Source: a virus. From it: a DNA stretch of 29,398 bases. Below, piece after piece: positions 1-7,508 of the stretch (position 1 is its first letter; every line of letters begins with the position of its first letter). Made by a program: the position numbers and the translations under genes. Where the stretch lies: IMG/VR virus record IMGVR_UViG_3300035670_004613, positions 1 to 29,398 of that record, one strand, 5' to 3'. The notes beneath the pieces are model-generated. The model had not been told where the DNA came from, did not search any database, and saw only the letters and a list, made by a program, of their open reading frames with translations.

Positions 1-227
1 TGGGTTACAAGTACCCCGGCGCTGAGTACATCAATGACCAGGTTGCGCACACTGGCCGCTTTGGCAAGATTGTGGCGCTTGAGAACACGGTGATTGCTGC
101 GCTGACTGCGCTTGACTACACCGGCAACGCATTGACCAGCGTGACGCTCAATGCAAGCTGCGAACTTGAGGGTGTGTTTACCAGTATCGATTTGGCTTCG
201 GGCTCAGTCGTCGCCTACAAGCTCTGA
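1..227 (+). CDS. C-terminal fragment of a small head-region protein (partial)
   Basis: An open frame runs in from the left edge (first full codon at base 3) and stops at TGA 225-227, giving about 74 residues that end in FTSIDLASGSVVAYKL. The tail resembles short beta-rich proteins encoded near the capsid gene in cyanophages, where a sheet ending in an 'ASG.V.AY' strand is common; this is from memory of the family. It sits immediately before head-completion genes and its stop overlaps the next start (ATGA), so it belongs to the same structural operon. A head decoration or accessory capsid role is possible but unproven, and the N-terminus is outside the window. Confidence 0.6.
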   Translation, partial: GYKYPGAEYINDQVAHTGRFGKIVALENTVIAALTALDYTGNALTSVTLNASCELEGVFTSIDLASGSVVAYKL

Positions 228-586
228 TGGCACTTGCGCTGTCGCTGCAGAATGTTGCCAGTAAGGTGCTTGCCAAGCTTGGCGGCGAGGTTACGATTCG
301 TCGCATTGTATTGGGCAGCTACAACACAACTACTGGCGCGATTGCCGAGACAGCCACGGACATTGGCGTTAGGGGAGTGCTGGAAAATGTCAATATCCGC
401 GAAGTCAACGAACTGGTGCAGGCCAGCGATAAGAAGCTAATCGTCGCGGCCAAGGACTTAAACGGCACGGTGCCGACCACCGTTGATAAGGTGGTGATTA
501 ACAGCGTGGTGCATCAAATCATCCGCATCACCACGATTGAGCAAGACAATACGGCCATCACCTACGAGCTTATTCTGAGGGCATGA
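227..586 (+). CDS. Putative head-closure / head-tail joining protein
   Basis: This 119-residue protein has no transmembrane segment or catalytic motif. A short helical N-terminus is followed by alternating beta strands (VTIRRIVLGSYN, GVRGVLENV, KLIVAAKDL, HQIIRITTIEQ, ITYELILRA). Size, beta content and position, directly before a gp10-like protein and a tail terminator, fit the small head-completion or stopper proteins that seal the portal before tail joining. Its start overlaps the previous stop as ATGA and it overlaps the next gene by 4 nt, so it is probably translationally coupled to both. The assignment rests mainly on gene order; an adaptor protein is the main alternative. Confidence 0.6.
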   Translation: MALALSLQNVASKVLAKLGGEVTIRRIVLGSYNTTTGAIAETATDIGVRGVLENVNIREVNELVQASDKKLIVAAKDLNGTVPTTVDKVVINSVVHQIIRITTIEQDNTAITYELILRA

Positions 587-987
587 GCAACCTGCCCATC
601 CGCGATATTGGCAATTACATGGGCGACCAGCTTGAAAAGCTGTTGCGTGTGACGGTGCTGGAAACGGATAGCAGGCTGAAACAGCAAAGTCCCGTTGATA
701 CTGGCCGATTCAGGGCTAGCTGGCAGATTGGCGAGAATGCCGCGGCCAGCACGCCTGCACCTGAAGGACAATATGGCACCGCCATCACGCCGCCCAAAGG
801 CAGCAACTATCAAGCAGGACAAGAAAAACTGGGCAACTATTACAGTGTGCACAACAACCTGTCCTACGCTGAATCATTGGCGCAGGGCAGCAGCAAACAA
901 GCACCTGCCGGCTGGGTAGACCGTACAGCCCGTGAGATGCAGAACTTCGTCAACACCAACTGGGAACGCATTAAGAGGCAAGGCTGA
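583..987 (+). CDS. HK97 gp10-like neck / tail-completion protein
   Basis: This 134-residue protein carries the signature of the HK97-gp10 / minor-tail-Z group: an N-terminal helix (IGNYMGDQLEKLLRVTVLETDSRLKQQ) leading into SPVDTGRFRASW, where the 'sPvdTG.lr.s' motif is diagnostic. A downstream YAESLAQGSSKQAPAGWVDRTA segment matches the usual 'ya..lE.Gt....g.v..t' C-terminal region. In related phages these proteins sit at the head-tail joint or complete the tail tube. It overlaps its upstream neighbour by 4 nt (ATGA) and ends exactly where the tail terminator begins, in canonical siphovirus order. Confidence 0.82.
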   Translation: MSNLPIRDIGNYMGDQLEKLLRVTVLETDSRLKQQSPVDTGRFRASWQIGENAAASTPAPEGQYGTAITPPKGSNYQAGQEKLGNYYSVHNNLSYAESLAQGSSKQAPAGWVDRTAREMQNFVNTNWERIKRQG

Positions 988-1412
988 TGGCTGCTGCAAA
1001 CCTCAACACCATCCGCGCCACCATCGAGGGCAGGCTTGCAACAGAGCTTGCGCTGTCGCCTGCCATTCCGGTGGTGTTCCACAACCAGCCTTATGTGCCA
1101 ACACCTAACAGCTCATGGGTGCAGTGCCTTGTCAGCTTTGGCGCCAATGAATATCTGACCCAAGGCGGCACCACTGGCAGCAACAACAGCATTATCGGCG
1201 TTGTTGCCATCAACGTTTTCACGCCGCTTGGCGTTGGTCCTGGCGCTAACTTGACAATTGGTAAGCGCGTCAGAGATCTATACAATAGGGTCATAGTCAG
1301 CGGTGTTCATTTTGACCCGCCGATTGGACCCGAGGTTGTTGCATCGCCAGCGCCAGAGGGTTTCTTCCAAACACAGGTCAGATTGACCTTTGAAACCTTC
1401 GAGGACCTTTAA
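987..1412 (+). CDS. Tail terminator protein (DUF4128 / gpU-like)
   Basis: This 141-residue protein has the length and order of elements of the siphovirus tail terminator family: an N-terminal helix (NLNTIRATIEGRLATELAL), VVFHNQPYVP, a WVQCLVSFG strand, then GVVAINVFTPLGVGPGANLTIGKRVRDLYN and a closing beta hairpin. These hexameric proteins cap the finished tail tube and fix its length, then join the filled head. It follows the gp10-like gene with the stop and start sharing one base (TGATGG) and is followed 2 nt later by the first tail tube gene, matching the usual 'completion - terminator - tube' order. Confidence 0.78.
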   Translation: MAAANLNTIRATIEGRLATELALSPAIPVVFHNQPYVPTPNSSWVQCLVSFGANEYLTQGGTTGSNNSIIGVVAINVFTPLGVGPGANLTIGKRVRDLYNRVIVSGVHFDPPIGPEVVASPAPEGFFQTQVRLTFETFEDL

Positions 1413-1414
1413 TC

Positions 1415-1831
1415 ATGGCTTTTTACCGAGGGCAGCAAGGCAGCGTTAAGTTCGATGACGCTGGTTCCGCCGCTGCAGCAATCTCCAGCACCCGCTCGTG
1501 GTCGATGACCGTCGAGAAGGAGTCGCTCGACACCACTGCATTGGGCGATACCTACCGCGCCAACGTGGGCGGTTTGATTGCCGGTAGCGGCACCTGCGAG
1601 CTGATGTACACCGCCAGCAGTGCCGACGAGACCAACGTATTCATCGAGCACGTCAACACTGCCAATGATGCAGGCGCTGCTTTGTTTGAGCTGTATCTTG
1701 ACACCACTGGCACCAAAAAGATCAGCTTTGACGGCGTGATTACCTCGGCTGAATACTCGGCTACCGTTGGTGAGATCGAAGTGATCACCGTCAACTTCGT
1801 CACCAACGGCGCCATCACTCTGGACATCTGA
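1415..1831 (+). CDS. Major tail tube protein, copy 1
   Basis: This 138-residue beta-rich protein starts MAFYRGQQGSVKFDDAG and contains RSWSMTVEKESLD and SAEYSATVGEIEVITVNF. It has the length and domain plan of small siphovirus tail tube subunits that stack as hexameric rings around the tape measure. It lies between the tail terminator and the tail chaperone, where the major tail protein belongs. The next gene is a close paralogue with the same N-terminus (MAFYRGQQG), and the central TVEKES and C-terminal SATVGEIE blocks are also shared. Divergence is concentrated in the middle (residues about 68-110), which would lie in exposed loops. Which copy dominates in virions cannot be read from sequence. 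Confidence 0.8.
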   Translation: MAFYRGQQGSVKFDDAGSAAAAISSTRSWSMTVEKESLDTTALGDTYRANVGGLIAGSGTCELMYTASSADETNVFIEHVNTANDAGAALFELYLDTTGTKKISFDGVITSAEYSATVGEIEVITVNFVTNGAITLDI

Positions 1832-1833
1832 CC

Positions 1834-2253
1834 ATGGCTTTCTATCGCGGGCAGCAAGGCACAGTCTTTTTTGATAAGGCTGGCAGCGGTGGTCTTTCTG
1901 AGATCGCCGCGGTGCGGTCATGGTCGATGACCGTTGAAAAAGAGTCGTATGACGCCACCGCCCATGGTGACACCTACCGTGCCAACATTGGTGGTCTGAT
2001 CAGCGGCTCTGGCACCATCGAGGTGATGTATGACGCGCCCAGCGCTGGCGACAAGTTGGACCTGATCAAGGATGTCAACCAAGCCACCGACGAGGCCGAT
2101 GCAGCGGTTGAGCTGTACCTTGATGAGACCGGCGGCAAAAAGATCACCGGCACCATTGTGGTGACAAGCACCGAATACTCCGCTACTGTTGGCGAGATCG
2201 AAATTGTGACCATCAATTTCGTCTCTAGCGGTACTCTCACTCTGAGCATCTGA
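1834..2253 (+). CDS. Major tail tube protein, copy 2 (tandem paralogue)
   Basis: This 139-residue protein is clearly homologous to the preceding gene along its whole length. It shares MAFYRGQQG, RSWSMTVEKES, GDTYRAN.GGLI.GSGT, LYLDETGGKK and EYSATVGEIE. Similarity extends to the DNA: both genes contain TGGTCGATGACCGT at the equivalent position, so the duplication is recognisable at nucleotide level. It starts 2 nt after the first copy ends and shares its final base with the chaperone start (TGATG). A second tube isoform, a tube protein with a different surface, or a tail-tip adaptor ring are all possible. Both copies are intact and neither looks like a decaying pseudogene. Confidence 0.78.
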   Translation: MAFYRGQQGTVFFDKAGSGGLSEIAAVRSWSMTVEKESYDATAHGDTYRANIGGLISGSGTIEVMYDAPSAGDKLDLIKDVNQATDEADAAVELYLDETGGKKITGTIVVTSTEYSATVGEIEIVTINFVSSGTLTLSI

Positions 2254-2609
2254 TGCCAGCATCACAGCGCCCCGTTGATCTGCTCACCGGGGCTTTTGAC
2301 CTTAATCAACGCCGTAAGTTCAGCATCAAGAATGATGCAGGCGAATCGGTGCTTGATTTGTATTTCAAGCCAATCACCCGAGCCGACCGCAAGCGTGCAA
2401 CAACGCTGGCAGGTTCGGACGAGGCGCTTGAGATTAGCACGCAGATGCTGTGCCAAATGGCAGAGCTAGAGGATGGCAGCAAAGCATTTGCTGCCGCTGA
2501 TGCCGCAAAACTGCAACGCGAGCTGCCCGAGCGCGTGCTGAACGAGCTTGAGCTGTTCCTGTTTGGCCTTGGCGGCGACGAGAGTCTAGAAGAAGCAAAA
2601 AAAGACTGA
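2253..2609 (+). CDS. Tail assembly chaperone, short form (gpG-like)
   Basis: This 118-residue, mostly helical acidic protein occupies the lambda gpG position, directly between tube protein and tape measure. It opens with DLLTGAFDLNQRRKFSIKNDAGE and has a helical core (LEISTQMLCQMAELEDG), typical of the gpG/gp14 family that coats the tape measure and recruits tube subunits. It ends in EEAKKD at TGA 2607-2609, and the last codons form a run of seven A residues, the slippery site used to make the longer form listed separately. The short form should be the major product if frameshifting is only occasional, as in lambda and HK97. Confidence 0.82.
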   Translation: MPASQRPVDLLTGAFDLNQRRKFSIKNDAGESVLDLYFKPITRADRKRATTLAGSDEALEISTQMLCQMAELEDGSKAFAAADAAKLQRELPERVLNELELFLFGLGGDESLEEAKKD

Positions 2610-2779
2610 GCCAGGATAGCTGGCTGTTTTTTGAGTTCTTCCTGGCATCTGAGCTTGGCATGACGGTCAGCCGGTTGCGGACTGAGCTAACCGATGCAGA
2701 GTTTATGCACTTTGCGGCGTACTACGAGCTGAAAGGCGAACGCGAAAAAGAAGCTATGGATAAAGCACGACGCAAGTAA
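2253..2779 (+). CDS. Tail assembly chaperone, -1 frameshift product (gpGT-like)
   Basis: A -1 shift at 2597-2603 moves ribosomes into a frame open to TAA 2777-2779. This gives a 175-residue fusion: 117 residues of the short form, then 58 residues beginning RLSQDSWLFFEFFLASELGM and ending DKARRK. The extension has no ATG near its 5' end and is well-formed protein (SWLFFEFFLASELGMTVSRL, ELTDAEFMHFAAYYELK), so it is best explained as the T domain of a GT-type chaperone. In lambda and HK97 the fused form bridges tape measure and tube subunits and is needed in a fixed minor ratio. The tape measure starts 10 nt after the fused frame stops, exactly as expected. Confidence 0.85.
2597..2603 (+). promoter_or_regulatory. 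Programmed -1 ribosomal frameshift site (A AAA AAA)
   Basis: In the reading frame of the chaperone the bases read GCA AAA AAA GAC TGA, so the heptamer A AAA AAA lies in the correct X XXY YYZ register with the stop two codons further on. Slipping back one base gives AGA CTG AGC CAG and opens the 58-codon extension. A-runs of this form are well-known slippery sites for tail chaperone genes. I did not identify a convincing downstream pseudoknot by eye. Confidence 0.85.
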
Positions 2780-2788
2780 ACTGACGCC

Positions 2789-4906
2789 ATGGCAGTCTCC
2801 AACGTCGAGCTTAGGGTAGATGCGCGCAATGCCATCAGCGCATTGCAGCAGGTCAATCGTACCTCGGCGCAGACTGACGCATCATTTAATAAGCTTAAAG
2901 GCGCTGCTGATGGGCTCTCAAATGCCTTTGCTGGCTTAGCCGCAGGCGCGGCGGCATTCAATGCGCAGCGGATAGCCTCATCATTTATTGCCGCGGCCAA
3001 TGCTGCTGATGGTGCGCAGCGACGCATCAAGCTGGTCAGCCAAGGTTTTGATGATTATCGGAGCGTTCTGGAAGTAGCCAGAAGCGCTGCCACTAGGTTT
3101 GGGTTGTCGCAGACGCAGGCGGCTAGTGCGATTGCTGACATTTACACCAGACTGCGACCTGTTGGTTTTCAGCTAAATGAAATCAATGCCATTTATGAAG
3201 GCTTTAATACTGCGGTCAGGCTGAGTGGCGTTAGTGCTGAGGCGGCATCATCTGCATTTCTGCAGTTATCGCAAGGCTTGGGTAGCGGCACGCTGCAGGG
3301 CGATGAGTTGCGCTCCGTGCTGGAGCAGATGCCGGCCATTGCTCAGGCAATCGCCAAGGAGATGGATATCAATGTAGGCAGTATCAAAGAGTTCGGCTCG
3401 CAAGGCAAAATCACTTCTGACATCATTGTTCGCGCACTTGACCGCGTGCGCGCCGATGGTGCCGGCAAATTAGCAGAATCTCTTGATACGCCGCAGCAGC
3501 GTGTTATTGATCTGCAAAATGCTTTTCAAGAGTTTCAAGTTGAAGTCGGCAGCGCTGTTGCGCCTGCGGTTATCAGCTCCATTAAAGGAATCACTGAAGC
3601 AGTTAAAGAAGCCACGACATTTGTTAACGATCTCAAAACTGGTTTTGATGTTTTAGGCGCCGCGGCTGGTGGACTTGGCAATATCGAAACCGGGCTTGGT
3701 GGCATTAACAGCAAATTAAACCAGATTGGTGCCAACAAGGGCTTGGCGACATTGATTGATTTCTTGCTGCTGGGCGGTCCGTCCATTCTTGGAGCAATTG
3801 GCAGTATTGGCCAGCGGCGACGCGCTAGGGCTGGTTATGCAGCACCTGCTGGACCGGAGATGCCCATACGACTTTCGATGCAGGGACGCACATTTGGCGG
3901 CGGCGGAGGCAGCAGAGGTCGAGGCGACGGCAACAAAGCAGCCCGAGAAGCCGAGCGCGCTGCAGAAGCAGCAGCCAAGGAAGCCGAGCGTGTCGCGGAG
4001 GTTATCCGCAGCAGGACTGCTGAAGGTCAAATTATGCAGCTCAAATCAACGCTGCAAGATAAAATCAGCGCCGCTGAAATGGCAGGCGATAAGCAACTTG
4101 TTATTAGGCTGCAAGGTCAACAAAAAGAGCTGGATATTCAATACAAATATGCTCAGGCATTAGCACAGGAAAAAGACATTAGAGCACAGCAGGCAATTAT
4201 TTTTGAAGCGCAAACCGCTGCAATCGCTAATCAGCGTGACATTCAACGAGAGCTTACTGAGGCGCAAAACGAAAGCGCAATCAGGCAAATTGCTGCGCTG
4301 GAGAACATGATCGGCTTGCAGGTTGAACTGACTGAACAGCAGAAGCAACAAAAAGAAGTTGCCGATGGTATTGCTAACACAATCGGTCAAGGCATGACAT
4401 CTGCTTTTGACGCGCTGATTCGAGGCAGCGAGGACTTCAATACAAGCCTGCGACGCATTGCTTCTGGTGTGTTGATTGACATTGCCAACCAATTGCTGCA
4501 GGTGTTCGTCATTCAGAAAGCCATTAATGCCATCAGCGGATTGCTTGGCGGCGGCGGTGGCGGCATTGGCTTGCCGACCTCTTACGCAGGACAGCAAATC
4601 AATCCTTTGACTATTGCTGGGCTGCCATCATTCCGTGCCAATGGCGGCAGCGTTCGCGCTGGGCAGCCTTACGTTGTCGGTGAGCGTGGTCCTGAGCTAT
4701 TCATGCCAGGACGCAGCGGTGGCATTGCACCGACTGGCAGTTTTGGTGGTGGCGCTAATATCGTGGTCAATGTTGATGCGGGCGGCACCAACGTGCAGGG
4801 CGATCAGCCCAATGCAAATCAGCTTGGGCGCGTCATTGGCGCTGCTGTCCAAGCCGAAATCGTCAGGCAGCAGCGACCTGGCGGATTACTTGCTGGCACA
4901 CGCTAA
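2789..4906 (+). CDS. Tail tape measure protein
   Basis: At 705 residues this is the second-largest protein of the window and it directly follows the G/GT chaperone genes. Residues about 80-230 match the tape-measure N-terminal domain, including SQTQAASAIADIYTRLRPVGF and the conserved LSQGLGSGTLQGDELRSVLE / MPAIAQAIAKEM / GKITSDIIVRAL stretch. A glycine-rich hinge near residues 368-382 precedes long helical coiled-coil segments rich in A, E, Q and K (about 385-520). Hydrophobic stretches around 550-580 (ASGVLIDIANQLLQVFVIQKAINAISGLL) could act in membrane passage. It sets tail length and is ejected ahead of the DNA. If the usual rise of about 0.15 nm per residue holds, the tail would be near 100 nm, which is only an estimate. 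Its last base is shared with the next start. Confidence 0.93.
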   Translation: MAVSNVELRVDARNAISALQQVNRTSAQTDASFNKLKGAADGLSNAFAGLAAGAAAFNAQRIASSFIAAANAADGAQRRIKLVSQGFDDYRSVLEVARSAATRFGLSQTQAASAIADIYTRLRPVGFQLNEINAIYEGFNTAVRLSGVSAEAASSAFLQLSQGLGSGTLQGDELRSVLEQMPAIAQAIAKEMDINVGSIKEFGSQGKITSDIIVRALDRVRADGAGKLAESLDTPQQRVIDLQNAFQEFQVEVGSAVAPAVISSIKGITEAVKEATTFVNDLKTGFDVLGAAAGGLGNIETGLGGINSKLNQIGANKGLATLIDFLLLGGPSILGAIGSIGQRRRARAGYAAPAGPEMPIRLSMQGRTFGGGGGSRGRGDGNKAAREAERAAEAAAKEAERVAEVIRSRTAEGQIMQLKSTLQDKISAAEMAGDKQLVIRLQGQQKELDIQYKYAQALAQEKDIRAQQAIIFEAQTAAIANQRDIQRELTEAQNESAIRQIAALENMIGLQVELTEQQKQQKEVADGIANTIGQGMTSAFDALIRGSEDFNTSLRRIASGVLIDIANQLLQVFVIQKAINAISGLLGGGGGGIGLPTSYAGQQINPLTIAGLPSFRANGGSVRAGQPYVVGERGPELFMPGRSGGIAPTGSFGGGANIVVNVDAGGTNVQGDQPNANQLGRVIGAAVQAEIVRQQRPGGLLAGTR

Positions 4907-5250
4907 TGGCTACCTTTCCATCAATCACACCTACCTATGGCGCTGAAAAGCGCAGCCAGCCGCGTAAGCGTGTTGTGCAGTTTGGCGATGGTTACGAGCA
5001 GCGCTTGACGTATGGACTAAATCAAAATCCTAAGGAATGGTCTCTGACTTGGAATAACATCAGCGAAACAGATTCGGACACGATCGAGACTTTTCTTGAC
5101 GCACGCGCTGCTGATGCTGATTCTTTTGATTGGACACCGCCTGGTGAGGCAACGGCTTACAAATGGATTTGCGATAGCTGGAGCAAATCAATACCGTATA
5201 ACAATCGTGCCACAATTAATGCTGTATTTCGCCAAGTCTTTGAACCGTAA
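4906..5250 (+). CDS. Minor tail protein, lambda gpM-like
   Basis: This 114-residue protein belongs to the phage minor tail (gpM) family. It has the N-terminal PTYGAEKRSQPRKRVVQFGDGYEQR block, where 'FGDGYeqr' is the family hallmark, then EWSLTWNNISETDSDTIETFLDARA and a C-terminal FDWTPPG / YKWICDSWSKSI segment. In lambda gpM forms part of the distal tail hub beneath the tube. It starts on the last base of the tape measure gene (TAATGG) and ends on the first base of the gpL-like gene, so the cluster is probably coupled translationally. Confidence 0.9.
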   Translation: MATFPSITPTYGAEKRSQPRKRVVQFGDGYEQRLTYGLNQNPKEWSLTWNNISETDSDTIETFLDARAADADSFDWTPPGEATAYKWICDSWSKSIPYNNRATINAVFRQVFEP

Positions 5251-6143
5251 TGGCCTACGCAGCTTGGCAAGCCAGCACTGCTTATGTCGTCGGTGACATC
5301 GTTCGTGCAACGACGGTACAGGTCAGTGGCCTTGTCTTTCGTTGCACAGTCGCTGGCACTAGCGGCAGCACACAGCCAGCATGGCCGACTGATATTGGCA
5401 GCACCATCACAGATGGTGGCATCACTTGGGCAGCAATCAGCAGCGTTTACGAAGAGCTGAGCGTCCTTGGTCCTAATGCCATCATCGAACTGTTTGAGCT
5501 GCAGCTCGACACCACGCTGCATGGTGCCAATACAACGTATTACTTTCACAACGGCGTCAATGCTGCCGTCACTGGCAACATCGTGTTTAACAGCAATACA
5601 TATGTCAGGTTGCCGATTGAAGCGACCGGCTTTGATTACACCAGCAGCGGCAGCCTGCCACGGCCAACGCTAAGAGTGAGCAATCTTTTCGGTGACATCA
5701 CAACGATTTTGATTGCCGTTAATGCCACAACACCGGGCAACGATTTGGGTGGCGCTACGGTCCGCCGCATCCGCACGCTTAAGAAGTTCCTCGATGGCGA
5801 ACCTGCAGCAGACCCCAATGCTCGCTTCCCAACCGAGATTTGGTACATCGACCGCAAGTCAAACGAGAACCGCGATCTGGTTGAGTTCGAGCTGGCCAGT
5901 AAGTTCGACCTCGCTGGGGTGATGATCCCCAAACGGCAGGTGGTTGCCAATGTCTGCCAGTGGCGTTACCGCAGCACGGAATGCGGTTACACGGGCACTA
6001 ACTACTGGAACAGTCAAGATCAATCAGTCGGCACCTTGGCGCAGGATGTATGCGGCAAACGCATCAGTAGCTGCAAGCTGCGTTTTGGTGCCACGGCTGA
6101 ATTGCCATTTGGCGGCTTCCCCGGTGCGAGTTTGACGCAATGA
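5250..6143 (+). CDS. Minor tail protein, lambda gpL-like, with extra N-terminal module
   Basis: Residues about 70-297 form a gpL-type tail hub protein, with the ELFELQLDTTLHGANTTYYFHNG block and a C-terminal cysteine domain. Four cysteines at about 236, 245, 268 and 275 (VCQWRYRSTEC and VCGKRISSC) have spacings 9, 23 and 7, which match the iron-sulfur-ligating cysteines described for lambda gpL as I recall them. An iron-sulfur cluster is therefore likely. Residues 1-68 (AWQASTAYVVGDIVRA ... GSTQPAWPTDIGSTITDGGITWAA) are an addition that resembles chitin-binding-type CBM5/12 repeats found on phage tail proteins and may bind cell-surface glycans. The gene overlaps its downstream neighbour by 4 nt. 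Confidence 0.88.
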   Translation: MAYAAWQASTAYVVGDIVRATTVQVSGLVFRCTVAGTSGSTQPAWPTDIGSTITDGGITWAAISSVYEELSVLGPNAIIELFELQLDTTLHGANTTYYFHNGVNAAVTGNIVFNSNTYVRLPIEATGFDYTSSGSLPRPTLRVSNLFGDITTILIAVNATTPGNDLGGATVRRIRTLKKFLDGEPAADPNARFPTEIWYIDRKSNENRDLVEFELASKFDLAGVMIPKRQVVANVCQWRYRSTECGYTGTNYWNSQDQSVGTLAQDVCGKRISSCKLRFGATAELPFGGFPGASLTQ

Positions 6144-6853
6144 AACTGCCTGAATCGCTCAAGGCTGAAATCTTGGCTCATGCCAAGGCCGAAGATCCGC
6201 GTGAGGCTTGTGGCCTCATCACTGTGGTCAAAGGTCGCAAGCGGTACAAGCCTTGCAAAAACCTTGCCATTACGGCCGACGAGCATTTCGTGCTTGATCC
6301 TGCCGACTTTGCAGCAGCAGAAGACATGGGCGAGATCGTGGCAGTTGTGCATAGCCACCCAAGCACGCAGCCGGTGCCATCAGCCGCCGATCAGCTTGGA
6401 TGCAACAACACTGGCCTGCCATGGATCATCGTCAACCCTAAGACCGAAGCATGGGGCGGCTGCGAGCCGAACGACTTTGAGCTGCCATACGTCGGGCGTG
6501 AGTTTGTCTTTGGCATCTGCGATTGCTATTCGCTGGTGCGCGACTGGTACAAGCGCGAGATGGGGATTGTGCTGGATGACTTCGAGCGACGTGATCGGTT
6601 CTGGGAGCGCGGCGAGAGTTTGTATCTTGAAAACTACGCTTCGCAGAACTTCTGCCGTGTGCCGCTGGAAGAGATGCAATATGGCGACAGCATCTTGATG
6701 CACCTGAGTTCACCGCTGCCCAATCATGCGGCCATTTACTTGGGCGATCAGTTGATTTTGCACCATGTTCAAGGGCGATTGAGTAGCAGAGACGTGTACG
6801 GCGGTTACTATGTCAAGAGCACTGCCATGGTCCTGCGGCATGAAAGTCGTTAA
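6140..6853 (+). CDS. Tail hub peptidase, gpK-like (JAMM + NlpC/P60)
   Basis: This 237-residue protein has two enzymatic domains in lambda gpK order. The first is a JAMM/MPN metallopeptidase: an upstream acidic E22 (REACGLI) and zinc ligands H71, H73 and D84 in HSHPSTQPVPSAAD, matching H-x-H-x7-S-x2-D. The second is NlpC/P60-like, with the presumed nucleophile C129 in CDCYSLVRDWY and general base H196 in NHAAIYLG. Such proteins sit in the tail tip and are thought to cut peptidoglycan peptides during DNA entry or process tail parts. Both active sites look intact. It overlaps the gpL-like gene by 4 nt and the gpI-like gene by 14 nt. Confidence 0.9.
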   Translation: MKLPESLKAEILAHAKAEDPREACGLITVVKGRKRYKPCKNLAITADEHFVLDPADFAAAEDMGEIVAVVHSHPSTQPVPSAADQLGCNNTGLPWIIVNPKTEAWGGCEPNDFELPYVGREFVFGICDCYSLVRDWYKREMGIVLDDFERRDRFWERGESLYLENYASQNFCRVPLEEMQYGDSILMHLSSPLPNHAAIYLGDQLILHHVQGRLSSRDVYGGYYVKSTAMVLRHESR

Positions 6854-7508
6854 GGTCTACGGTGCGCTTCGCAAAAAGCTGGGGCGGTGCCGTTTTGAGT
6901 TTGAAGCTGACACGCCTGCACAGGCGATCAAGGCGCTGATCGTCAACTTTCCTGATCTGGAAAGGTGGCTGCTCGATTCTGAGCGTGATGGGATGTATTT
7001 TCGCGTCACGGTAGGCAAGGAGCGCATCACACAAGACGATGCCAGTTTGGCTGTGCTGCCATGGTCTGAGCGCGACGTGTTCAGCATTGCGCCGGTTGTA
7101 TCTGGTGCTGGTCAAGGCTTCGGTCAGGTACTGGCGGGTGTTGGTTTGGTGGCTTTGGCAATTTTGACTGCTGGCGCTGGTGCACCTGTTCTTGGCATTG
7201 CCGGTGCTGGTGGCGGCATCTTCGGCTCCGCTTTTACCCTTGGCATTACAGCCGCAAACGCCATTGGCGGTATCGGTATTGCCTTGGCACTAGGCGGCGT
7301 CGCCCAAATGCTTTCACCGCAACCTGATCTAGGCGCCGGTCTTGCATCATCAGCTCGTGGCCGCGAAGCAACACGCTTTGAGTCGTTTGCCTTTAGTGGC
7401 ATCGTCAACACCACCCAACAGGGCATGGCCGTGCCGATTGCCTATGGTCGAGTGTTTGTCGGTTCTGCTGTAATCAGCAGCGGCCTTGATACGGTGCAGA
7501 TGCAATGA
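6840..7508 (+). CDS. Tail assembly protein, lambda gpI-like
   Basis: This is about 222 residues from MKVVKVYGALRKKLGRCRFEF. I chose the internal ATG at 6840 because the family begins with this ubiquitin-like strand, and the upstream in-frame ATG at 6810 adds only ten unrelated residues. Residues 1-85 form the beta-grasp domain (VKVYGALRKKLG, FEADTPAQAIKALIVNFP, VLPWSERDVFSIAPVVSGA). The middle is a long glycine/alanine-rich hydrophobic stretch (about 88-160) with predicted membrane-active character, and the end is RESFAFSGIVNTTQQGMAVPIAYGR-like sequence shared with tail tip proteins. Lambda gpI is required for tail tip assembly. It overlaps the J-like gene as ATGA. Confidence 0.85.
   Translation: MKVVKVYGALRKKLGRCRFEFEADTPAQAIKALIVNFPDLERWLLDSERDGMYFRVTVGKERITQDDASLAVLPWSERDVFSIAPVVSGAGQGFGQVLAGVGLVALAILTAGAGAPVLGIAGAGGGIFGSAFTLGITAANAIGGIGIALALGGVAQMLSPQPDLGAGLASSARGREATRFESFAFSGIVNTTQQGMAVPIAYGRVFVGSAVISSGLDTVQMQ

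Noticed and set aside
1409-2265. Minus-strand frames of 115-170 residues under the tail tube genes
   Set aside because: They are antisense shadows of the duplicated tube genes and mirror the duplication only because the sense strand does.
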